Notes: a model not told the origin generated them from the sequence alone. A DNA stretch of 64,000 nucleotides from Sycon ciliatum (GCF_964019385.1 NC_088649.1:8395327-8459326); one strand, 5' to 3'; positions 24,131 through 34,434 are shown, counted from the stretch's first letter. Numbers and translations are program-made.

Positions 24131-24420
24131 GCTATAATGTCCACTAACACCACCAGTGCGCATACATGACGTGCTAAGATCGTCAGTTCGTTGTAGAACA
24201 TCAGTACCGTCGGCCAGTTTCTGGCAATGGTATCGGTGAGCTGATTATTTTCCATGTGAAGAACGACCAGTTGCGGTTTTCTAAGTCTGAGCTTCACGAG
24301 CTGATTTATTTAGTAACTGGTGGTGTTAGTGGACCATATAGCGTAACTTGTAGTTCCATGGTCCTTCTCTTTACGATAAATGTATCCTTGCACATCTACG
24401 AAGCTTTCTCTTTACTTTTA

Positions 24421-24700
24421 GCTAACCGCGAGAACCTCAGCCAGCTTTTCAACAGGGCAGGTAATGCTTTGACAGAGATCGGAAAGACAGCTCACCTAGG
24501 CCAGAGCGACATACTCAACATCCCAGTTACAATAAGTATATTTCTGCTGTATTACCTCGCCTTTAATATACTCAACATCCCATGATTATAGTTCTGCTGT
24601 ATTACCTCGCTCTGGATTAGGAGAGCATTTCTTCTGATCCGTGTCAAAGTATTACCTGCCTTGTTGAAAAGCTGCCTGTGGTTCTCGCGCGGTTAGAGTG
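24421..24700. repeat. Inverted repeat with 50-bp arms
   Basis: The segment from CTAACCGCGAGAACC to AGGTAATGCTTTGAC recurs as its complement at about 24646-24698 with scattered differences. Between them GACATACTCAACATCCC and TCTGCTGTATTACCTCGC are directly duplicated. It is probably a decayed foldback transposon. Confidence 0.55.
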
Positions 24701-24739
24701 TTCTCATCTTGATGCTTATGCTTGTCAATGTCCATCACA

Positions 24740-24797
24740 GATAGGGCACTGTTCAGGAGAGGGCACTACTCAAGAGAGGGCACTATTTTTCTTCAAT
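24740..24797. repeat. Target-side repeat of the Polinton insertion
   Basis: Tandem GAGAGGGCACTA(C/T)TCAA motifs stop at the Polinton and resume in similar form beyond its right end (40455-40545). The Polinton therefore landed in pre-existing repeated DNA. Confidence 0.5.
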
Positions 24798-24803
24798 GCT
24801 ACT
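24798..24803. repeat. Left target-site duplication GCTACT
   Basis: This hexamer is repeated exactly at 40287-40292 on the other side of the Polinton. Six bases is the duplication length known for this superfamily. Confidence 0.9.
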
Positions 24804-25231
24804 AGTAGTAAGTGCGGGGCGGGTTCTGGCCCACTTTTTGACCTTTGACCTTTGGGCCAAATAAGGCACACTGTGTCGGTCGTGCTTGGTCTGGCCCCGG
24901 GACTCCCCCAGGGTTTGACCTTTGACCTTTGGGTTAAATAAGGCACACTGTATCGGGCGCGCTTGGTCTGGCCTCGGGACCCCCCAGGGTTTGACCTTTG
25001 GCCCTGCCATGCCATAAATGTCATCATGTTCTTTTCCGTGGCGACCGTGCACTTGTGCACGTTCGGTGCATTCACACCGGGGAGTAGTAAAATACGTACT
25101 ACTCCCTGATTTGCACATCGTAGATGTGCAGTGACATATTGCGCATGCGCGCATAAGCACGCGGAGCGTGCGACCTTCAGTGGCCCTGCGGAAAAGACGT
25201 ATACACAAGGTGTACTAGTACACGTGTCATT
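24804..25231. repeat. Polinton left terminal inverted repeat
   Basis: It pairs with 39852-40286. It contains two tandem copies of a roughly 75-bp unit (GTTTGACCTTTGACCTTTGG .. AAATAAGGCACACTGT .. GGTCTGGCC), then a GTGCACTTGTGCACG palindrome and a CACATCGTAGATGTGC palindrome. Confidence 0.93.
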
Positions 25232-25316
25232 GTAGGGTGATAGCCGACCTCATATACGCTGTACGGGGAGATTATTTCCTCAGTATGTTGTAGGCAGTGC
25301 TGGAGGTTACGTGACG

Positions 25317-28300
25317 ATGGCGGAGCCAAGTGCAAAACGATCCAGGCAGCCCAGACAGCCCACCTCGAGTGCCGTGCGTGGTTTTTTGAAAAAGTTTTCT
25401 TTACCAGGTTCAGGCACTGATCCTCTCGTCTTTTTCAGCAGCCATCATGACGAGCTCCGACAGGTTCTGCTCGAGGAGCTTCAGTCTCACCCGTTCAAGG
25501 TGGTTTTAGTTTTGAGGGTGGAGATGACACGAGAGTCGGCCACGGGTAGTACGTCTGCCGTCCCGTTTTTTAGAAGTAGACCGGCTCGGATCCTCAGCGA
25601 AGGGGATATTGATAGTGCAGTCAAGACGATGGTGGCGAGGATCACTGGTCTTATTGATAAGTGGGTGCAGAACGGATCCAACTGGACCGTTTCTCGAGTG
25701 AGACAGCTGGATGTGTCGACAGCAAAGTACACTCCTCTTCGAGGTGAGTTTCTGTTCATCCGGCAGTGTTTGTTCGAAGCCTGTCGAATTTCTTGTGGAA
25801 AGTTGTAGATGTTTTGTACTAGATGTACAGTCTTTCGTGATTGTCGAGAGGGTGTAGTTGTAATGTGGTGTAACTCTGAGAAAAACCTTCGTTGTATTTT
25901 TGTGGTGTTCTGTAGGTGGTGCAGCTGATATCCCGCCCAAATTAGAAAAAAAGAAGGCCATCATTAACGTAAAGAACAACGATGACAGGTGTTTGATGTG
26001 GGCGTTATTGTCAGCGATGCATCCCATCGACAACAACCCACAGCGTGTATCCAGGTACACCCAGTATGTTGATGAGCTGCGGTTCGATGGTGTGATGTTC
26101 CCTGCAACGCTCAGTGATGTACCCAAAGTGGAGTTACAGAATGGTCTTGCAATCAATGTGTTTGGCTACGAGGGGAATCTGTACCCACTGTATCTCAGCG
26201 AGCGACAGGAGACTCCAATCAACCTGCTTCTACATGACAACCACTTCACATGGATAAAAAACTTCAGTCGTGCATGTGAGAATAAGAACAAGCGGGCAAC
26301 ACACTATTGCTTCCGATGCCTCTCCGCACACAAAACAGCAGACTCCCTGCAGCATCACAGCGAGAGATGTCAGGTGATGAAGCCTGTGCCAGTAGTCATG
26401 CCCACAGCAAAGGACAGCATCCTCAAATATACAAATTTGAAGCACAGGATGGTGGCTCCATATATCATTTACGCTGATACGGAGGCCATCATTGAGCCGA
26501 TGGAGGAACAGCATGGCAGCAGCACTGTACGCACAGCCCGTCATGTACCATGCAGCATCAGGTATGTTTTGTTGTTGGTGTTGTTTTTGACTAATTTTTG
26601 CTGCACTCATGCCTGCACAGTGCTTCCTGTTATTTCTTCTTGTCTTGTTCTCCCCTGATTGTGTTCGTATTGTAATATGTGCATTTTGTGTGATTCCATT
26701 TTTTCAAAAAATCACTTATTCTTACTTTCCCTCTTCTTTTATGCTCTTGTAGATATGCTGCCATCCGATCCAACGGTGAAGTCCGTGGCGAGTTTGACGA
26801 CTGCAGTGAGAATGCCATTCACAACTTTTTCGACAGTCTCAAAGAGTTGGAAGGCAGTATCCAGGAGGATTTGGCTGATATCAGGCCAATTCGCATGACG
26901 GCAGAACTGGAGCTTGAGTTTCAGAACGCAGTCAACTGCTGGATATGTGATGAAGTACTTGGAGAAGATCGTGTTCGTGATCATGATCATCTCACTGGTA
27001 AGTATTATAATTTTTTGTTTATTTTTGTTGTTTTGCAGTTGTGTGTAGATATGCGTATGATGTGTATAGTGCATTTTCATGTCTTTGTAGCTGTTTGCAT
27101 CTGTGTTTTATCACGGTGTATTGAATTGTATTGTCTGTGGTATCACCTTCACTGTAGATGTTTACTATGTTTGTGTTTTCCCCTCTTTCTGAATATCTGC
27201 ACAGGCAACTACCGTGGTGCTGCACACTACCAGTGTAATATTCAGCTGAGTATCTACCCAGATCGCCAGATCATTCCGGTTGTGTTTCACAACCTGAAAG
27301 GGTACGATGCTCACCACCTCATCGCCCACATTGGTATGACCGAGGTTGAAGAGGTGGAGTACGAGGACTCTAACCAGCGTAAGCGGATTAAGAAGGTTGG
27401 TGAGATCAGTGTCATCGCCAACAACATGGAGAAATATATTTCATTCAAGTGGCGCCAGTACCGCTTTATCGACTCCATGGCCTTCTTGAACTCCTCTCTG
27501 GACTCGTTGGTGAGCAACACTCCGGAAGACGCCTTCAAGCTTACTCGTACATTGGCCCATCATGACCTTCTCCTGCGTAAGGGTGTCTACCCCTACGAGT
27601 ACATGGACTCCTTTGCTCGGTTTGATGAGACACAGCTGCCGCCTAAATCAGCATTTGAGTCTAGTTTGACTGGAGAAGGTATCAGTGATGCCGACTATGC
27701 CCATGCTCAGAACGTATGGCAGGTAAGCAGCTTGTGCCTTGCCCCTCAGAATTTCCCTGATGCCATGCTTTTTGCATTATTGTGCTCTACTTAATAAATA
27801 TGACTTTTGAATGCTGTTGTGATGTGCTCTACTCATTTTTTTTTTTTTGTACTCATTGCTCTCCATCTGTGGATGTGTGGATGCTTGTGTGTATGGATGT
27901 GTGCGTTTGTGTGTGTGCGTTGATGTTTTTTTTTTTTTTTTTTGCAGACATTTGAGTGCAGTACAATGGAGGCCTATCATGACCTCTATTTGCAAACAGA
28001 TGTCTATCTTCTAGCAGATGTCTTTGAGCATTTCCGCAAGACGGCATACAAGACGTATGGGCTGGATCCAGCCCATTACCTTACTCTCCCAGGTATGTTC
28101 ATCAGTCTTTGTTGTTGTCCAATGTATTCTCTCCTTTAGATGGTGTTCTCTGTTAGTATTCTTGTGCTTTCTTGTCGGTGTATTTTTATACTTGTTGCAT
28201 GGTGTATTGACTTTCGTGTTTGTGTTCTGGTGTGTTGTATGGTGTTATGTAGGATATGCATGGGATGCTCTACTACGGTTCACCCAGATTGAACTGCAGC

Positions 28301-29856
28301 TGCTCACGGATGTAGACATGCATCTGTTTGTCGAAGCCGGTCTACGTGGGGGCATCTCAATGGCGTCGCAGCGGTACGGCAAGGCCAACAACCCAACGAT
28401 GGATCAGTACAATCCTGCCGAGCCCACATCATACCTGCTATACCTTGATGCCAACAACCTGTATGGCTGGGCTATGTGCCAGAGTATGCCGACATCTGAG
28501 TTTGCCTGGTGTGACAAGAACCTGTCCGAGATACTGGCACACCCTGTAGATTCGAGCACTGGGTTCATTGTGGAGTGTGATCTTGAGGTACCTTCTTCGC
28601 TGCACCACTACTTCAATGATTATCCACTCGCACCGGAAGTGATGAGAACATTCTCAGATAAGCTATCACCATACCAACAAGCACTTGTGGAGGAGCTCAA
28701 AGTGTCAGCCGTAGATGGAGTCAAGTTGACACCCAGTCTCCTACCCAAGTCCAAGTATGTGTTACACTACCGTACACTGCAGCTGTATTCGCGTCTGGGC
28801 ATGGTGGTGACCGCTGTTCACAAGGTGTTGGGATTTCAGCAGAGTGCCTGGATGGCTCCCTACATCAATCTGAACACTGCACTTCGCACGAGGGCTACAA
28901 CCGACTTTGAGAAGAGCTTTTACAAGGTAAATGCAACCGTTGTGTGCAGTCTCGTATGTTGTTGTTGTTGTTTTTTGTTGTTGCATGTATGGTGCAAGTG
29001 TGACGTGGAGTATGCTAATTGAAAAATATGCTGATGTGAAGGAATGGCATGATATGATTCTCATGTGTCATGTTTGCCTGTTTGTTTGCTGCAGCTGATG
29101 AACAACTCAGTCTTTGGCAAGACGATGGAGAACGTTCGTAATCGAATACGCATCGATCTCTTGCGAGAAGAAAGTGAGGAGCAGGTACTGAGGGCAGTGA
29201 GCAAGCCTACATATGTGCGGCACGACATTTTCCCGAACGGGCTTGTCGGAATAGAAAAGCAGCACACTGAGATCAAGCTCAACAAGCCGGTCTATGTGGG
29301 TATGTCGATACTAGACCTGTCAAAGGTACACATGTACTCCTTCTACTACGATGTGCTGAAGGAGCAGTACGGTAGCAGAATCCGGCTGTTGTACACCGAC
29401 ACCGACTCTGTTATTGTGCACATAACCACCGGTGATGTTTATGCAGAGATGGATCTGTCTCTGTATGACACCAGCAACTTTCCCACTGACCATCCTCAGT
29501 ACACTTCTGCCAATAAGAAAGTGGTTGGCAAATTCAAAGATGAGCTTGGTGGGAAATCCATGGTGGAGTTTGTAGGTCTAAGATCGAAGATGTACTCCTA
29601 CATCGGGCAGGAATCGGCCAAACGAGCCAAGGGTGTGCGAAAGGCAGTCCTGGCAAATACCATCACCCACAAGGACTATGTAGATGCACTGCTCAGTCAT
29701 CGTGTGTCTGCCAGGCCTATGACGGGTCTCCGATCACATTGCCACACAGTGTATGAGGAGGTAACCACCAAGGTGGCATTGTCTCCATTCGACTGCAAGC
29801 GGTATATACTGGATGATGGCATGGCCACACTTGCATATGGTCACAAGGACATTTAA
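25317..29856 (+). CDS. pPolB: Polinton protein-primed DNA polymerase B, intron-bearing
   Basis: Family-B polymerase motifs occur in order: YADTEA (Exo I, about 26470), a CYCFRC-type zinc-finger region (26308-26372), CWICDEVLGEDRVRDHDHLT of the HNH-like block (26937), HNLKGYDAHHL (Exo II, 27289), LDANNLYGWAM (motif A, 28443), NNSVFGKTMENVRNR (motif B, 29101) and YTDTDS (motif C, 29392). It replicates the element from a protein primer. Coding blocks are separated by short T-rich gaps with GT..AG borders, read here as spliceosomal introns. The first ATG used is at 25317; in-frame sequence just upstream has no other ATG. The minus-strand late-type promoter motif is absent. It converges on the minus-strand cluster at 29857-30061, a 205-bp spacer with no gene. 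Confidence 0.92.
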
Positions 29857-30061
29857 TGGGCAGGACCCCACATTGAACATGTTTCATCATTTTCATGCAA
29901 AACTCCCCGCCATTCTTCTGTCTAATATTCCTCCTTTCTTGACGTGTGGAGCTGGCTCCAACACTCTACATTTTTGTTAAATATTTCAGGCTTGTGCCTC
30001 AATTATATTGCAGGATATAGTGCATTGTGCGGTATAATAATCTTCATCGCATCATAAAATA

Positions 30062-30496
30062 TTACCCTACATACTTTGGTTTGCAGTGTGTGCGCAGCAT
30101 AGTCCATATATCATCAAATTGATCAAGTTCAGTATCTGCGGGCATATATTTCCCCAGCTTGAGAAAATGCTTATATACTTGCGTAAATTTATGCTCACAA
30201 TGATGACATAAAAATGAGATTAAAGTCCATATGATGGCCAGTATGAATGTAGTTATGATGCTTGTTCTTTCGGCTGGTGAGGTTTGAGTGGATTTCTCTG
30301 CCACCACATTGCTGGCTCCGAACAGCACTGGTGCAAGCAGGAGTAGTTGTTGAGTAAGTTTAACTTTATTCAAACGCCCCTTCACTTTCTCATAGGCTTC
30401 GCTGTTGCTCGCAGTTGATGGCTCGGCTGATGGGGTGGCATTGCTTGAGGAGTCCATCTTGATCTTACTGTACCGGGAATTTTTTCTCACATCCAT
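30062..30496 (-). CDS. Polinton two-membrane-span protein, unknown function
   Basis: A 144-residue frame. The N-terminal third is Ser/Ala/Glu-rich and polar. Two hydrophobic segments follow, LLLLAPVLFGASNVV (about 51-65) and TTFILAIIWTLISFLC (about 82-97), then a His/Cys cluster CHHCEH and a charged tail. It begins 10 bases inside the end of the Bcl-2-like gene, so the two are probably co-expressed. An AATTTTTCTC plus ATACTAA block lies before its ATG. I do not recognise a family. A membrane partner of the Bcl-2-like protein is one possibility, resting only on position. Confidence 0.65.
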   Translation of the reverse strand: MDVRKNSRYSKIKMDSSSNATPSAEPSTASNSEAYEKVKGRLNKVKLTQQLLLLAPVLFGASNVVAEKSTQTSPAERTSIITTFILAIIWTLISFLCHHCEHKFTQVYKHFLKLGKYMPADTELDQFDDIWTMLRTHCKPKYVG

Positions 30497-31050
30497 TCAA
30501 CCATTAGTATGAGAAAAATTATGGCCAAAAAGGCTGAACGGGGATGAGTCCATACTGAGCGATTTGACCAGTTGAAGTCGTGTGTAAGGGTGTTTTCAAA
30601 ACTTTGCCAACCTCCTTTTTCCGCCAACCAGGGCGAAACATTGGTGGTCATGTAATCTAAGTGCCAGGTCATGACATGATGTACATAGTGCAATCCCAGT
30701 TCCGTTGAATTCTCCATACAGATGTTCGCTAACTCGCTGCTGAATAAGTACAGGGCCACAATTTTAACATGGCTGATACCGTTTTTAAATAGTTCTTTTG
30801 CAAATGTAAGAAATTGCGTACGACCCGTTCTGGAGTTGAAACACAGTTGCTGCATCAGCACCTGAAATCTCGATCCACTGCACCTGACTAAGCGACACAC
30901 TCGTACCAAAACTCTAGAAAGCCGAGATGGTTTCGACTCCGGCGACGATACACATTGTGGTAGGTCTACATGACCTTGTTCTGCCAGTCGATCAGCAATA
31001 ACAGCAGAAAGCAGATTTCTTGCAGTAGTCTGCATTGTGCACTGCATCAT
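30487..31050 (-). CDS. Bcl-2-like apoptosis regulator carried by the Polinton
   Basis: A 187-residue protein with the Bcl-2 layout. An N-terminal BH4-like helix (NLLSAVIADRLAEQGH, 12-27) is followed by a weak BH3-like helix (about 43-56) without the usual Gly-Asp. BH1 is ELFKNGISHVKIVALYLFSS (86-105), matching the family pattern ELF.dG..w.rIVA...F. BH2 is PWLAEKGGWQSF (140-151), matching W....GGW..F. A hydrophobic C-terminal segment (AFLAIIFLILMV) serves as a tail anchor for mitochondrial or ER membranes. Length is normal for the family. Its ATG overlaps the stop of the protease-integrase gene by 4 bases, and the promoter-like ATATTTCCAAGGATAGTAG lies inside that gene's end. By analogy with viral Bcl-2 proteins it may delay host-cell death; this is inference. 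Confidence 0.85.
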   Translation of the reverse strand: MMQCTMQTTARNLLSAVIADRLAEQGHVDLPQCVSSPESKPSRLSRVLVRVCRLVRCSGSRFQVLMQQLCFNSRTGRTQFLTFAKELFKNGISHVKIVALYLFSSELANICMENSTELGLHYVHHVMTWHLDYMTTNVSPWLAEKGGWQSFENTLTHDFNWSNRSVWTHPRSAFLAIIFLILMVEWM

Positions 31051-32453
31051 CGCTTCCCTCTACTACTATCCTTGGAAATATACCTCATTTCTTTCTGCGA
31101 TACCCATTGGTTGAACTTTTCGGGGTATCCCTTCCACTTGACCAGCAAACTACCCTTACGTCTTTTCAACACTTTATCGATTCGAAATGTAGCTTGCGCA
31201 GTCTTCATGAGCTGCTGTTTGTAGAAGCTTCCTGTGATGGGTTCATCGGCAAGGTCTTTCACTTTGTAGGTGACCGGATAAGTGGGGAGAACCTTACGAA
31301 TCACAAATACCTCTTCGGTCCAGTTGGGTGTGTATCCCTTCGCAAACATTCTTTTTTCCACTGTAATGCGAACTTTATCTCCGACTTGAAAGACAGGCTC
31401 ATCCGCAATGGGCTCATACAGTTGCTCAATCGGTTTCCCTAGGGAGGCTTCCATGGGGGTCATCCCAATTGTACTGTGTTTACTATTGTTGTAGTTGTCG
31501 ACAAGTTTTTGCAGCACATCGATGTAGACGTTGGTCGAGCGAGCGGTGAAGTGCTTCCACATACGAGATTTTAGCGTTCTGTTGAAACGTTCAACGACGA
31601 CGGCTTTTCCTTCATTCTCTGTACTGTACATGTGAATGTCGTTTTTCTTCAACCACTCCTTGAACGTTTTGTTATAAAATTCCGAGCCATGGTCCACCCA
31701 TAGTAGCTTAGGTTTCCGATTGGTTGTGACGGTTTTAAAGGCTGAGACAACACTATCCCCGGTTTTGCTCTTAAGTGGCACACTCCAAGCATACTTCGTG
31801 TATATGTCTATAACATTGAGAATATATCTAATTCCTTCGTTATATTCGCTAAAGGGCTGCATTTCTACGAGATCAGCACTCCATACATCGTCCTTGCCGT
31901 AAACGTCCACTTTTCTGCGTGGGAAATGTACTCGCTTAGGTTTATGTAGCTCATCAGCAAGATCATCTTGCCAATCCCCACCAACCATGACTTGATCGTT
32001 GTGAAGGGTATCGTGAGAGAACGTACAGGAGAGGAATTCCAATACTCCGTCTATACCAGTCTTTGAGAAGACTTTCGCTACCAGGATGGCATAACGTCCG
32101 CAGACCGCTGTGCTTCTATCTTGAATGACTTGCGTATTGGTGTACAGGTTGCAGCCGGAATAAACATTAAGAAAACATTGTTTTAGTTCCGGTTCTTTAT
32201 AGTCTTCGGCCATCTGCATCAATGCACGCCCGAAGCTGTCAAATATCAGAACATTATCGCCTTCCCTACACACCGTCAGCCAATGGTGTCCCCCTTCGGG
32301 TTTGTCCAATATCGGGAGTATGTTGTCCGTGTTACACACACAAAACTCGCCATGGTTTAAGGCAGGCAGGAGATCATAGCTAGTCACACCTCGGAACCCG
32401 CGAATGTGTTTCAGCGCAGACTCGATGTCCACGTTGCTCAGCTCCACATCCAT
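31047..32453 (-). CDS. Polinton fused cysteine protease - integrase - chromodomain
   Basis: One 468-residue frame. Residues 1-155 are an adenain-like protease with GHHWLTV (His56/57), FDSFG (Asp72), a Gln111 for the oxyanion hole and AVCGRY (Cys118). Residues about 185-345 are a retroviral-type integrase core with WSADLVE (Asp194), WVDHGSEFYN (Asp254) and VVVERFNRTLK (Glu288). An SH3-like stretch follows (FQVGDKVRIT), then a chromodomain at about 422-455 (FRIDKVLKRRKGSLLVKWKG). The protease should mature capsid proteins, the integrase should insert the element, and the chromodomain may steer it to chromatin. Polintons usually encode protease and integrase separately, so the fusion is notable. 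All catalytic residues appear present. Confidence 0.93.
   Translation of the reverse strand: MDVELSNVDIESALKHIRGFRGVTSYDLLPALNHGEFCVCNTDNILPILDKPEGGHHWLTVCREGDNVLIFDSFGRALMQMAEDYKEPELKQCFLNVYSGCNLYTNTQVIQDRSTAVCGRYAILVAKVFSKTGIDGVLEFLSCTFSHDTLHNDQVMVGGDWQDDLADELHKPKRVHFPRRKVDVYGKDDVWSADLVEMQPFSEYNEGIRYILNVIDIYTKYAWSVPLKSKTGDSVVSAFKTVTTNRKPKLLWVDHGSEFYNKTFKEWLKKNDIHMYSTENEGKAVVVERFNRTLKSRMWKHFTARSTNVYIDVLQKLVDNYNNSKHSTIGMTPMEASLGKPIEQLYEPIADEPVFQVGDKVRITVEKRMFAKGYTPNWTEEVFVIRKVLPTYPVTYKVKDLADEPITGSFYKQQLMKTAQATFRIDKVLKRRKGSLLVKWKGYPEKFNQWVSQKEMRYISKDSSRGKR
31053..31086 (-). promoter_or_regulatory. Promoter-like motif before the Bcl-2-like gene
   Basis: The minus strand reads GTATATTTCCAAGGATAGTA inside the 3' end of the protease-integrase gene, spaced from the ATG a little further than in the other genes. 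Confidence 0.5.
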
Positions 32454-32455
32454 AC

Positions 32456-33505
32456 CTAGTATACCAGGGATTTTCCTTTCAGAATAGCAAGTGTTCGGTA
32501 ATAGGGACTCCTTGTATTGCTAGCCACTTGCCGATTCTTGAAGACACTTTTGATAAAGGTGGCATCATCAGCCATGTACTCTTTGAGACCTAACATAAAT
32601 TGTTCTGCGTTGATAAGTTTTGCTTCTTTGGTTCGAGTGTAGGCGTTGATCATATCTCCTATACCGGAATATTTGTCTGCGGATCCTGGTATGGCTAGAA
32701 GCTGAGTTCTTATTGCAGCCAATTTCACATTACTCCTCGAGTGGTTTGGAAGCGCATTAAGGTTGGCTGCTGCTGCAATCTGCTGGAATGGATAACGCGA
32801 CAGGTGAAACTGATTGATTTGGTTGACCAGAGTAGCATAGTCTTTGAGGATTTGAAATTCGAGGGTATCTCTAGTGTTTTCCATTCTACCTCTGAGCCCC
32901 TGCTCATCCTCCTGATAGACTTGGTGTAGTTGCGGCCTTGCACTGAAGTGGCTGCTTTGCAGAAAGGCTTCCGGTATCTTATGGTCTACTAGGAGTTTAC
33001 CAAATGTATTTATCACTATTCTATCAAACTTTGGCTCCATGGCGGTTTGCAGTGGGATACTAGCGGCAGAGATGTTTCGCCTCATTCTAGCCTCTGCTAT
33101 GGACCCTCTTGCCATTCCAGAACTCTGATCATAATCGAGGAGATTCGATGCAACAGCATTAGTAACCGAGGATGGGTTTATCAGATCCGGATTGTTCTTA
33201 AATGTTCTATCATACATAGCCTTTACTCGAGGGTTTGATTTCACTTGGGAGATAGGAAATGGGCGATCTTCTTCGGGGATATAGGCCAGTGCTTCTCTCA
33301 CTTGCCCGGAAAATTTCTTATAATCTCCACCTCGTACTGGAGGAGTACCTTGAACCTCCCACACGGTGTCACCTTTACTCAGGATATCCTGGGGGTTTTG
33401 TAATATCATCTTCATGGTCTCGTCTCTCTTCTCTGGTGGTATTGGGTGAGTACGGCCGTTGCACTCGATGCAGATAGGTTGGAAGTGCACCCGTATTCGC
33501 TCCAT
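32456..33505 (-). CDS. Polinton conserved-type protein of 349 residues, unknown
   Basis: The protein starts MERIRVHFQPICIECNGRTH with a CxxC pair. It is largely polar, has several predicted helices and no membrane span. A middle region is Gln/Asn/Ala-rich and the end is basic (LAILKGKSLVY). It ends 3 bases before the protease-integrase start and follows a GTTGTACAGAA block before its own ATG. I do not recognise it. Its place between the ATPase and protease genes suggests a virion or assembly role. Confidence 0.75.
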   Translation of the reverse strand: MERIRVHFQPICIECNGRTHPIPPEKRDETMKMILQNPQDILSKGDTVWEVQGTPPVRGGDYKKFSGQVREALAYIPEEDRPFPISQVKSNPRVKAMYDRTFKNNPDLINPSSVTNAVASNLLDYDQSSGMARGSIAEARMRRNISAASIPLQTAMEPKFDRIVINTFGKLLVDHKIPEAFLQSSHFSARPQLHQVYQEDEQGLRGRMENTRDTLEFQILKDYATLVNQINQFHLSRYPFQQIAAAANLNALPNHSRSNVKLAAIRTQLLAIPGSADKYSGIGDMINAYTRTKEAKLINAEQFMLGLKEYMADDATFIKSVFKNRQVASNTRSPYYRTLAILKGKSLVY

Positions 33506-33520
33506 TTCTGTACAACGGGC

Positions 33521-33715
33521 TTAATCAATCTCATCCACTCCTACCCCCCGTGCTTCACAGCCAGCAATCCACTCAAAACTATCAACTTCGGATTCGATTT
33601 GGACAATTAGTTTTACTCTAGGGAATGTGACCTCCCAGGTGTCTCCAATCTTAGTGACGGTAACCGCATCCCACTCACTGTGGGTGGGTATAATGCGAAC
33701 ACTGACACCATCCAT
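33521..33715 (-). CDS. Small Polinton protein, 64 residues
   Basis: A short frame (MDGVSVRIIPTHSEWDAVTV) with beta-strand-like alternation and an acidic C terminus (GVGVDEID). It has its own promoter-like block (AAAATATTTTCTGCCTATAG, then TAAGT before the ATG), which is the main reason to accept it. Function unknown. Confidence 0.6.
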   Translation of the reverse strand: MDGVSVRIIPTHSEWDAVTVTKIGDTWEVTFPRVKLIVQIESEVDSFEWIAGCEARGVGVDEID

Positions 33716-33748
33716 ACTTACTATAGGCAGAAAATATTTTATTCAAAC
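33716..33748 (-). promoter_or_regulatory. Promoter-like motif before the 64-residue gene
   Basis: On the minus strand an AAAATATTTTC block is followed about 5 bases later by TATAGTAAGT and then the ATG. This is the common arrangement of the minus-strand module. Confidence 0.6.
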
Positions 33749-34434
33749 ACAACCTTCGATGTTATAGAATCACAGTGAGTATAAAACTCATTGCGTGATG
33801 CATCGACCGCTAGAAAGGGTCTCCAACAAGCTTCTAATAGTTTTTCATAGAGTTTATAGACAAGATTAGCTTTCAAACAGGATCCGCCAAATAAAGTATG
33901 AAGATAGCGTTTGATGTTGGATTTATCTGTAAAGCGAAAAAGATAGAGGAAGTTGGTATTTATCTTCATATCTTTGATGTTATCAAAGCTTTGAGAGAGA
34001 AAGAACACATTAAGTTCATAATGATGGCTATACATGGTGAAAAACTTGTAAAGACATTCCCTCTGACTGCCATGCTTCAGTCCCATGACACGTATATCAT
34101 CTATAATGACAAAGGACTTGGGCTGAATGTCCGTCTCTTCGATACACTCAGGCATTGCACTGTAATGTTTCAACTCCGTGCCTTCCTGCCTGTATTGCTC
34201 CGGTGAAGTATTGGAGATGACGTAAAGTCGTTCCGGCTTTACCTCTCGAAGTATTTCCTTGAGGTAATGGGATTTCCCCATGCTGCTCTGACCCAGAAAT
34301 AGCACATTTTGTCCCCATGTTTGGAGGGAGGGGAGAATCTCAGAGTACTTGGGTTGAGATCGTAGAGACAGACCTGCTACGCGGAGTAAAGAGGCAGACC
34401 CTCCTTTCAGAGACAGCAGTGATGAAAAGTCCAT
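33739..34434 (-). CDS. Polinton packaging ATPase (FtsK/A32-like)
   Basis: A 231-residue P-loop ATPase. The Walker A motif is GQSSMGKS (48-55) after a hydrophobic strand (QNVLFLG), Walker B is FVIIDD (108-113), and LNVFFLSQS (about 141-149) fits the sensor strand. The size and these motifs fit the A32-type ATPases that pump DNA into capsids in Polintons, virophages and large DNA viruses. A promoter-like ATTTTTTCTCGTTATAGTAA block directly precedes the ATG. Confidence 0.9.
   Translation of the reverse strand: MDFSSLLSLKGGSASLLRVAGLSLRSQPKYSEILPSLQTWGQNVLFLGQSSMGKSHYLKEILREVKPERLYVISNTSPEQYRQEGTELKHYSAMPECIEETDIQPKSFVIIDDIRVMGLKHGSQRECLYKFFTMYSHHYELNVFFLSQSFDNIKDMKINTNFLYLFRFTDKSNIKRYLHTLFGGSCLKANLVYKLYEKLLEACWRPFLAVDASRNEFYTHCDSITSKVVFE

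Noticed and set aside
24160-24310. Leucine-rich-repeat-like reading on the minus strand
   Set aside because: Only one repeat-like stretch (LVVLHMENNQLTD) is seen, stops occur on both sides, and the region overlaps an inverted repeat.
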